A stretch of DNA of 10,877 nt from an uncultured Burkholderiaceae bacterium (GTDB lineage: Bacteria; Pseudomonadota; Gammaproteobacteria; Burkholderiales; Burkholderiaceae). Each line of letters starts with the position of its first letter. Position 1 is the stretch's first letter. Positions 5,960 through 10,877 of this stretch are shown piece after piece. Below the pieces are notes generated by a model. The model saw only the letters and a list, made by a program, of their open reading frames with translations. It searched no databases and was not told the DNA's origin. The stretch is from the NCBI GenBank assembly GCA_937862845.1, contig CALMCK010000276.1, forward strand, positions 1-10,877, written 5' to 3'. Both the position numbers and the translations under genes were made by a program.

Positions 5960-7201
5960 TTATTCAATCGTCAATGTCACCCGCGCAAACCGACGTTTAC
6001 CGACTTGCAATAAATACTCACCGGCGTTCAGTCGATGCGCACGGTCTTTAATTGCTTCGCCGTCGATGCGGGCGCCGCCTTGGTCGATGGCGCGATTGCC
6101 TTCGGAGACGGTTTCGACCAAGCCTGTGTTTTTGAGCACATTGGCAAAGGCCATGCCGTCGGCAGGGACACTGAATGAAACGCTGGGCACATCATCGGGC
6201 ACGCCGCCTTTTGCGCGGTGGTTGAATGCACTGAGCGCTTCATCAGCAGCTGCTGCGCCGTGGAAGCGGGCGACGATTTCTTGCGCGAGAGCGACTTTGA
6301 TGTCGCGTGGGTTGCGGCCGTTGGCGACTTCTGTTTTGAATGCGGCGATTTGCTCGATGGAGACGAATGAGAGCAGGTCATACCACGTCCACATCATGTC
6401 GTCGGAGATGCTCATGACTTTGCCAAACATGTCATTGGGCGCTTCGGTGATGCCGATGTAGTTGTTTTTGGATTTGGACATTTTGTCCACCCCATCCAAG
6501 CCAACGAGTAACGGCATGGTGAGGATGCATTGTGGCTCTTGACCGTATTCTTTTTGCAGGGCGCGTCCGACCAGCAGGTTGAATTTTTGGTCGGTGCCGC
6601 CGAGCTCTAAATCGGATTTTAGCGCGACAGAGTCGTAGCCTTGCATGAGCGGGTAGAGAAATTCGTGTACGGAAATCGGCACACCGCCTTCGTAGCGTTT
6701 GGTGAAGTCGTCGCGTTCAAGCATCTGCGCGACGGTGTAGCGCGAGGCGAGCTGTATCATGCCGCGTGCGCCGAGCGGGTCGCACCACTCTGAGTTGTAG
6801 CGGATTTCGGTTTTTGATTCATCGAGAATCAATGACGCTTGCTTATAGTAAGTCTCGGCATTGATTTTAATCTGCTCTGGCGTGAGCGGCGGACGCGTCG
6901 CGTTGCGTCCTGACGGATCGCCAATCATGGAGGTGAAGTCGCCGATGAGGAAAATCACGGTGTGGCCGAGGTCTTGCAACTGGCGCAGTTTGTTCAACAC
7001 GACCGTGTGGCCAAGGTGAATGTCGGGCGCAGTCGGGTCCAAACCAAGCTTGATGCGCAGTGGCACGCCAGTGGCGGCGCTGCGGGCGAGTTTTTGCACC
7101 CAATCGGCTTCAACGAGCAGCTCTTCGCAGCCGCGTTTGGTGATGGCGAGCGCGGCTTGTACAGCGTCGGTGATGGGGTGGTTTTGTTTTTTTTCTGTCA
7201 T
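5960..7201 (-). CDS. tyrS: Tyrosyl-tRNA synthetase
   Basis: This class I aminoacyl-tRNA synthetase joins tyrosine to tRNA-Tyr in an ATP-dependent two-step reaction in the cytosol. In the 413 residues the class I signature appears as HLGH (62-65) and KMSKS (240-244). Between them are FLIGDFTSMIGDPSGR (84-99) and the substrate-site stretch ELGGTDQKFNLLVGR (199-213). A C-terminal S4 RNA-binding domain spans about 348-413, with RIDGEAIKD and VGKRRFARV. The HLGH form and length fit the TyrRS group common in Betaproteobacteria. The ATG at 7201-7199 has only a modest ribosome site (GAGTGAATT). It diverges from glnB across 221 bases and is followed 14 bases later by dtd. Confidence 0.98.
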   Translation of the reverse strand: MTEKKQNHPITDAVQAALAITKRGCEELLVEADWVQKLARSAATGVPLRIKLGLDPTAPDIHLGHTVVLNKLRQLQDLGHTVIFLIGDFTSMIGDPSGRNATRPPLTPEQIKINAETYYKQASLILDESKTEIRYNSEWCDPLGARGMIQLASRYTVAQMLERDDFTKRYEGGVPISVHEFLYPLMQGYDSVALKSDLELGGTDQKFNLLVGRALQKEYGQEPQCILTMPLLVGLDGVDKMSKSKNNYIGITEAPNDMFGKVMSISDDMMWTWYDLLSFVSIEQIAAFKTEVANGRNPRDIKVALAQEIVARFHGAAAADEALSAFNHRAKGGVPDDVPSVSFSVPADGMAFANVLKNTGLVETVSEGNRAIDQGGARIDGEAIKDRAHRLNAGEYLLQVGKRRFARVTLTIE

Positions 7202-7239
7202 AATTCACTCATGGTTCAACATTTTTAGGCACAAACGCC

Positions 7240-7245
7240 ATTGTA
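7240..7245 (-). promoter_or_regulatory. Possible -10 box for tyrS-dtd
   Basis: A TACAAT hexamer on the minus strand lies about 40 bases upstream of the tyrS ATG. No convincing -35 is found at 16-18 bases, so this is a weak call. A TTGACA on the same strand near 7358-7363 has no -10 at proper spacing. No T-box or other leader structure is apparent. Confidence 0.25.
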
Positions 7246-7369
7246 CAGAATCTGGCCGCAAACGCCCATGCGAAAGTGAATGAACCAACTTCGCACCAAA
7301 TGAGTGCAAAACACGCACCACAAGAGTTCTGATTTCACCGAGAATAATGCTTCATTTGTCAATGCGTTA

Positions 7370-7385
7370 TGGCACAATCCCATCA
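7370..7385 (+). promoter_or_regulatory. Partial sigma54-like element upstream of glnB
   Basis: TGGCAC (7370-7375) matches the -24 half of a sigma54 promoter exactly and lies about 50 bases before glnB, a gene often under nitrogen control. The -12 half, expected as TTGC at 7381-7384, reads CATC, so the key GC is not kept. It may be a degenerate sigma54 site or chance. No good sigma70 promoter is visible for glnB. Confidence 0.2.
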
Positions 7386-7422
7386 GAAGTTCGTATAAAC
7401 CCACACAGACACGGAGCAGACC

Positions 7423-7761
7423 ATGAAAGAAATCACCGCCATCATCAAACCATTTAAACTCGACGAAGTACGCGAAGCACTCGCCGATGTGGGCATCCAA
7501 GGCTTGACCGTCATCGAGGTCAAAGGCTTTGGCCGCCAAAAAGGCCACACGGAGCTTTATCGCGGTGCGGAATACGTGGTGGATTTTTTGCCCAAAGTCA
7601 AAATCGAACTGGTCGTCACCGATGAGCAAGTCAATCCCGCCGTCGATGCCATCATCAAAGCGGCCTACACGGGTAAAATCGGCGACGGCAAGATTTTTGT
7701 GCGCACGGTCGATGAAGTCATCCGCATTCGCACAGGCGAGACGGGCGTGGACGCGATTTAA
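7423..7761 (+). CDS. glnB: Nitrogen regulatory protein PII (GlnB type)
   Basis: PII is a small trimeric sensor that binds ATP/ADP and 2-oxoglutarate and controls glutamine synthetase adenylylation and nitrogen-regulated transcription. The 112 residues match the family length. Seen: VKGFGRQKGHTELYRGAEY with the T-loop uridylylation site Y51, and TGKIGDGK (83-90), which contacts nucleotide. Asp at 54 (GlnK has Asn) and the ending DAI favour GlnB over GlnK, and no amtB ammonium-transporter gene lies beside it. The ATG at 7423 follows GGAG (7413-7416) by 6 bases. It is transcribed divergently from tyrS and closed by a strong terminator, so it is probably monocistronic. Confidence 0.96.
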   Translation: MKEITAIIKPFKLDEVREALADVGIQGLTVIEVKGFGRQKGHTELYRGAEYVVDFLPKVKIELVVTDEQVNPAVDAIIKAAYTGKIGDGKIFVRTVDEVIRIRTGETGVDAI

Positions 7762-7821
7762 TAACGGTTTTTGAAGGTCAACTTCAAGTCCTAACCCTGT
7801 TAAAACAACAAAGCGCCAACC

Positions 7822-7861
7822 AAACAAGGCTCAAGTCAGTTAGACTTGAGCCTTGTTTTTT
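7822..7861 (+). terminator. Strong factor-independent terminator after glnB
   Basis: A long perfect stem of about 15-16 bp (left arm 7822-7837, right arm 7843-7858, core CAAGGCTCAAGTC / GACTTGAGCCTTG) with the loop AGTTA is followed by a T run to 7861. A smaller hairpin TTGAAG-gtcaa-CTTCAA sits just after the glnB stop, without a T run. The main terminator ends 27 bases before the anmK start codon. Confidence 0.93.
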
Positions 7862-7888
7862 GTCGTTTATTCACCACCCATTGAAATC

Positions 7889-8989
7889 ATGAAACCACAT
7901 ATCTACCTCGGCGTGATGTCCGGCACCAGTCTGGATGGCGTGGACGTCGTCGCCCTCGATTTGGCCGACGGTCAAGCCCAACTTCGCGCAGCGCACAGCC
8001 TGCCCTTTTCTGCAGAGCTGCGTGCGGCATGCCTCACCCTGCAAAGCCCGCAACCCAACGAGCTGCACATCGCTCAACTCATGGCCAATGAGCTCGCTGA
8101 TTTATACAGCCAAGCGATTAACGAGCTGCTGGCAGCGGCCTCTTTATCCACCGAGCAAGTCGCCGCAGTCGGCGTACACGGCCAAACCGTGCGCCATCGC
8201 CCCGAGCACGCGTACACCATACAGCTCAATCAACCCGCGCGCATCGCTGAGCAAACTGGGTTAACCGTCGTCTCAGACTTTCGCGCCCGCGACATCGCCG
8301 CAGGCGGTCAAGGCGCGCCGCTCGTGCCTGCTTTTCACGATGCGGTGTGGCGTGACGCGACCAAAAACCGCGTTGTCCTCAACATCGGCGGCTTCGCCAA
8401 CATCAGCGTTTTAAACCTGAACGAAACCACTTTTGGCTTTGACACAGGACCAGGCAATGTCCTGATGGACGCATGGGTGGCCAAACACCAAGGCAAAGCC
8501 TATGACGAAAATGGTGATTGGGCTGCCAGCGGCACGCCCGACTCGGCGCTTCTCGACTCGCTGCTGTCCGATGCGTATTTCAGCATGCCACACCCAAAAA
8601 GCACAGGACGCGACAGCTTTCACCTTGATTGGTTAAACAGCCATTTAACCAATCATCCCGCAATCAGCGCAGTCGATGTGCAGGCCACGCTGTTGCGATT
8701 GACTGCATTGAGCATCGCCCGTGAAATCACACGCGTTTCACCCAGCCTAGACCAACTCATCGTCTGCGGTGGCGGCGCATACAATGCCGCCCTGCTCGCC
8801 CTGCTCGGACAATATTTACCCAACGCAACTGTGTGTCCCTCCAGTGAACACGGCATCGATGCAGAGCACGTCGAAGCCGCCGCCTTCGCTTGGCTTGCCG
8901 CGCAAACATTAAACCACCGCAGCAGTAATTTGCCCGCCGCCACGGGCGCGAGCGGCGCGAGGATTTTGGGCAACATCACAAGCGCCTAA
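7889..8989 (+). CDS. anmK: Anhydro-N-acetylmuramic acid kinase
   Basis: AnmK cleaves the 1,6-anhydro ring of anhydro-MurNAc and phosphorylates it to MurNAc-6-phosphate, part of peptidoglycan recycling in the cytosol. The 366 residues match the family (E. coli 369). Seen: the N-terminal phosphate-binding GVMSGTSLDGVD (8-19), VGVHGQTVRH (94-103), SDFRARDIAAGGQGAPLVPAFH (from 129), NIGGFANIS, the catalytic Asp in GFDTGPGN (D185), PKSTGRD (236-242) and VCGGGAYN. I chose ATG 7889 because its product begins like known AnmK (MKPHIYLGVMSG). A longer frame back to a TTG at 7853 would start inside the glnB terminator. The ribosome site is weak. Only 27 bases separate it from the terminator, so its promoter must overlap the hairpin or lie further upstream. 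Confidence 0.97.
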   Translation: MKPHIYLGVMSGTSLDGVDVVALDLADGQAQLRAAHSLPFSAELRAACLTLQSPQPNELHIAQLMANELADLYSQAINELLAAASLSTEQVAAVGVHGQTVRHRPEHAYTIQLNQPARIAEQTGLTVVSDFRARDIAAGGQGAPLVPAFHDAVWRDATKNRVVLNIGGFANISVLNLNETTFGFDTGPGNVLMDAWVAKHQGKAYDENGDWAASGTPDSALLDSLLSDAYFSMPHPKSTGRDSFHLDWLNSHLTNHPAISAVDVQATLLRLTALSIAREITRVSPSLDQLIVCGGGAYNAALLALLGQYLPNATVCPSSEHGIDAEHVEAAAFAWLAAQTLNHRSSNLPAATGASGARILGNITSA

Positions 8990-9068
8990 CATAGCCCAAC
9001 GCGCACGCCGGTTTTTCGGTAAAATGCCGCCATTGCGCGACTGGCGTATTTTTTATCGAGGTATATCC

Positions 9069-9839
9069 GTGTCTGACATCTTAAAAAGCTTTGCCGCACG
9101 TTCACAGTGGTGGACACTCGCCATGTTTGACATCAAACAGCGCTACCGCCGCTCCACGCTCGGGCCGCTTTGGATTACATTGTCCACGGGCATTATGGTC
9201 GGCGCGCTGGGCGCGCTGTGGTCGACTTTATTTAAGATGGAGCTCAAAGAATTCATGCCCTTCTTCGCAGTGGGCCTGATACTCTGGACCTTCATCTCAT
9301 CACAAATCAACGAGGCGTGTACCACCTACACCCAGTTTGAAGGCTACATCAAACAAATCAACCTGCCCCTGCCTTTGTACGTCCTGCGCGTGTGGTCACG
9401 CAATTTGATATTGCTCGCACACAACATGATTGTTTTTTTGGTGGTCTGGGCGGCATTCAAATTCGGCTGGATGCCCAATCTGCCGATGGCGTTACTGGGA
9501 TTTATGGTCATGGCACTCACCGTGTTTTTTGCATCCATACCCATTGCGATTCTTTGCACCCGATATCGCGACATTTCGCCGATTGTTCAGAGCATTATTC
9601 AAATCATGTATTTTTTCACGCCAGTGATGTGGCAGAAAAAAATCCTGCCAGAGCAATACCACTGGGTGGCTGATTACAACCCATTCAATCATTTGTTTGA
9701 AATCGTCCGTGCGCCGTTGATTGGTCAAACCGCAGAATTACAATCATGGATTTGGTCAATCGGCATGCTGGCTTTATTCGCCCTACTCGCATCGTTCATG
9801 CACAATCGCTACCGCAAGCGCGTCGCTTACTGGCTTTAA
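9069..9839 (+). CDS. wzm: ABC-2 type polysaccharide export permease (Wzm-like)
   Basis: This is the membrane subunit of an ABC transporter that exports a finished, lipid-linked O-antigen or capsular polysaccharide across the inner membrane. The 256 residues begin with the family's amphipathic segment ending FDIKQRYRRSTLGPLW, followed by about six membrane segments (for example VGALGALWSTLF, FFAVGLILWTFIS, MIVFLVVWAAF) and the late YFFTPVMWQ and YNPFNHLFEIVRAPL motifs typical of Wzm/KpsM/TagG proteins. I chose the GTG at 9069 because CGAGGT (9057-9062) precedes it at good distance. The in-frame ATG at 9024 lacks a ribosome site and would add 15 atypical residues. It starts 79 bases after anmK. 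A TAAAAT at 9020-9025 could be a -10 box but lacks a -35. wzt follows after 16 bases. Confidence 0.9.
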   Translation: MSDILKSFAARSQWWTLAMFDIKQRYRRSTLGPLWITLSTGIMVGALGALWSTLFKMELKEFMPFFAVGLILWTFISSQINEACTTYTQFEGYIKQINLPLPLYVLRVWSRNLILLAHNMIVFLVVWAAFKFGWMPNLPMALLGFMVMALTVFFASIPIAILCTRYRDISPIVQSIIQIMYFFTPVMWQKKILPEQYHWVADYNPFNHLFEIVRAPLIGQTAELQSWIWSIGMLALFALLASFMHNRYRKRVAYWL

Positions 9840-9855
9840 TTTATTGAGAACTCAT

Positions 9856-10599
9856 ATGACTGCACACATTATTGCTAAAAACGTCGGCGTTGAATTCCCA
9901 ATATTCAACAGCAGCCACCGCTCGCTCAAAAAAAGCATCCTCAACGTCAGCACTGGTGGACGTGTCGCCAAAGACACCAAAAACCATGTCGTGGTGCGCG
10001 CGCTTGAAGACATTAATTTTGAGTTTTACCCTGGCGATCGAGTCGGTTTGGTCGGCCACAATGGCTCAGGCAAAACCACTCTGTTGCGCGCGCTCTCTGG
10101 TGTTTACACCCCCACAGAAGGCCAACTGGACGTCAAGGGCAACCTCGCCACCCTACTCGACATCGGACTGGGTATGGACGGCGAGGCCTCTGGGTTCGAA
10201 AACATCCGCATTCGTGGCCTGCTCATGGGCTTGACGCTCGAAGAAATCGACGCCAAAACAGATGAAATCGCCGCATTCACCGAACTCGGCGAATACCTCA
10301 ACATGCCCATGCGCACCTACTCATCTGGCATGCTCGTGCGCCTCGGCTTCGCCGTCTCCACCAGCATCAACGCTGACATTGTCTTAATGGATGAGTGGCT
10401 GTCTGTCGGCGATGCGGATTTTCAAAAGAAAGCATCCGAGCGCCTCAATAAATTTGTCGATGCCGCCTCCATACTGGTCATCGCCTCGCACGACATGAGC
10501 CTCGTCGAGAAAACCTGCAACAAAATCATCCGCATGGAACACGGTAAAATGGTCGAGGTGCGCGACCATGTGCCGACTGGGTTTGACGCCAGCACATGA
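9856..10599 (+). CDS. wzt: ABC polysaccharide exporter ATP-binding subunit (Wzt-like, no C-terminal carbohydrate-binding domain)
   Basis: This ATPase powers the Wzm-like permease encoded just upstream. In 247 residues it shows Walker A GHNGSGKTT (67-75), the degenerate signature YSSGM (155-159) typical of polysaccharide exporters, Walker B IVLMDE with the catalytic Glu (175-180), the D-loop SVGDAD and the switch His in ASHD (H212). The N-terminal stretch RSLKKSILN (22-30) is also typical of Wzt/TagH. The protein ends after the nucleotide-binding domain. Wzt proteins that recognise a capped O-antigen carry an extra domain of 150 or more residues, so this one probably exports without such cap recognition (inference from family knowledge). 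The ATG at 9856 follows GAGAA. Its stop overlaps the manC start as ATGA. Confidence 0.93.
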   Translation: MTAHIIAKNVGVEFPIFNSSHRSLKKSILNVSTGGRVAKDTKNHVVVRALEDINFEFYPGDRVGLVGHNGSGKTTLLRALSGVYTPTEGQLDVKGNLATLLDIGLGMDGEASGFENIRIRGLLMGLTLEEIDAKTDEIAAFTELGEYLNMPMRTYSSGMLVRLGFAVSTSINADIVLMDEWLSVGDADFQKKASERLNKFVDAASILVIASHDMSLVEKTCNKIIRMEHGKMVEVRDHVPTGFDAST

Positions 10600-10877
10600 T
10601 GAAAACCACTCAAACTCAACCATCCTTAACCCCCGTTATTTTGTGCGGTGGTTCTGGTACGCGGCTGTGGCCTTTGTCTCGCGAAAAGCACCCCAAGCAA
10701 CTGTTGAGTTTGGTCGACGAAAACACATTACTCCAAGCCACGGCATTGCGTCTCGAGCAGTTGGCATTAGACATCCCTGTCTCCAAAAAGCCGATTGTGG
10801 TGTGTAACCATGAATACCGCTTCATCATTGCAGAGCATCTCCAACAAGTGGGCATTCTGCCCGCTCAAATCATTCTA
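10596..10877 (+). CDS. manC: Mannose-1-phosphate guanylyltransferase, N-terminal part (cut by window edge)
   Basis: The enzyme makes GDP-mannose from mannose-1-phosphate and GTP, the sugar donor for mannose, and after further steps for rhamnose, fucose or related sugars, in surface polysaccharides. The visible 94 residues contain the nucleotidyltransferase signature LCGGSGTRLWPLSR, then HPKQLLSL, and later VVCNHEYRFIIAEHL, all typical of the ManC/CpsB/AlgA type II family (usually about 470 residues, some fused to mannose-6-phosphate isomerase). The start may be either of two adjacent ATG codons (10596 or 10599). The first overlaps the wzt stop as ATGA, suggesting translational coupling. The gene continues past base 10877, so whether the isomerase domain is fused cannot be seen. 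It supports a mannose-derived polymer for the exporter. Confidence 0.92.
   Translation, partial: MMKTTQTQPSLTPVILCGGSGTRLWPLSREKHPKQLLSLVDENTLLQATALRLEQLALDIPVSKKPIVVCNHEYRFIIAEHLQQVGILPAQIIL

Noticed and set aside
7225..7827. 200-codon minus-strand ORF opposite glnB
   Set aside because: It is antisense to a highly conserved PII gene and shows no family motifs.
7853..7888. TTG-initiated extension of AnmK
   Set aside because: The start would lie inside the glnB terminator stem. The family N-terminus begins at the ATG at 7889.
9024..9068. Alternative ATG start for wzm
   Set aside because: It has no ribosome site, and the added 15 residues do not look like a Wzm N-terminus. The GTG at 9069 with CGAGGT upstream fits better.

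Overview
The window looks like chromosomal DNA of a betaproteobacterium, probably order Burkholderiales. The evidence is moderate GC, the close match of GlyA, TyrS and GlnB to the sequences I know from that order, a tyrS-dtd pair, and a PEBP/YbhB protein and a DUF1415 protein typical of Proteobacteria. This placement comes from recognising sequences, not from a search. Most of the window is housekeeping. I see no rRNA, tRNA, CRISPR array, insertion sequence or phage gene.

Left part (1-4800, all minus strand). Reading leftward from about 4680, a YbhB/PEBP-family gene is followed by glyA, which has its own strong sigma70 promoter and a factor-independent terminator. A 296-base gap follows, holding a doubtful 44-codon ORF. 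Then comes a three-gene unit: a ceramidase-like membrane protein, ribD (overlapping it by 8 bases) and ribE (riboflavin synthase), which runs off the left edge. The membrane protein is the oddest gene here: it keeps half of the family's metal site but lacks the C-terminal HxxxH.

Middle (4878-7201, minus strand). tyrS and dtd lie 14 bases apart and fit together functionally, since tyrosyl-tRNA synthetase can mischarge D-Tyr and Dtd removes it. A DUF1415 gene follows, preceded by a perfect 6-4-6 palindrome beside a -10-like hexamer.

Right part (7423-10877, plus strand). glnB (PII nitrogen regulator) diverges from tyrS and ends at a long terminator hairpin. anmK (cell-wall recycling kinase) begins only 27 bases after that terminator. 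Next is the start of a surface-polysaccharide locus: an ABC-2 permease (wzm), its ATPase (wzt, without a C-terminal carbohydrate-binding domain) and the first 94 codons of a mannose-1-phosphate guanylyltransferase (manC). These three are tightly packed, with gaps of 16 and -4 bases. They suggest export of a mannose-derived O-antigen or capsule by the ABC-transporter route, with more of the cluster to the right.

I found no clear case for a wholly undescribed system. The best leads are the ceramidase-like gene with its altered metal site and coupling to riboflavin genes, the palindrome before DUF1415, and the polysaccharide locus that starts at the right edge.
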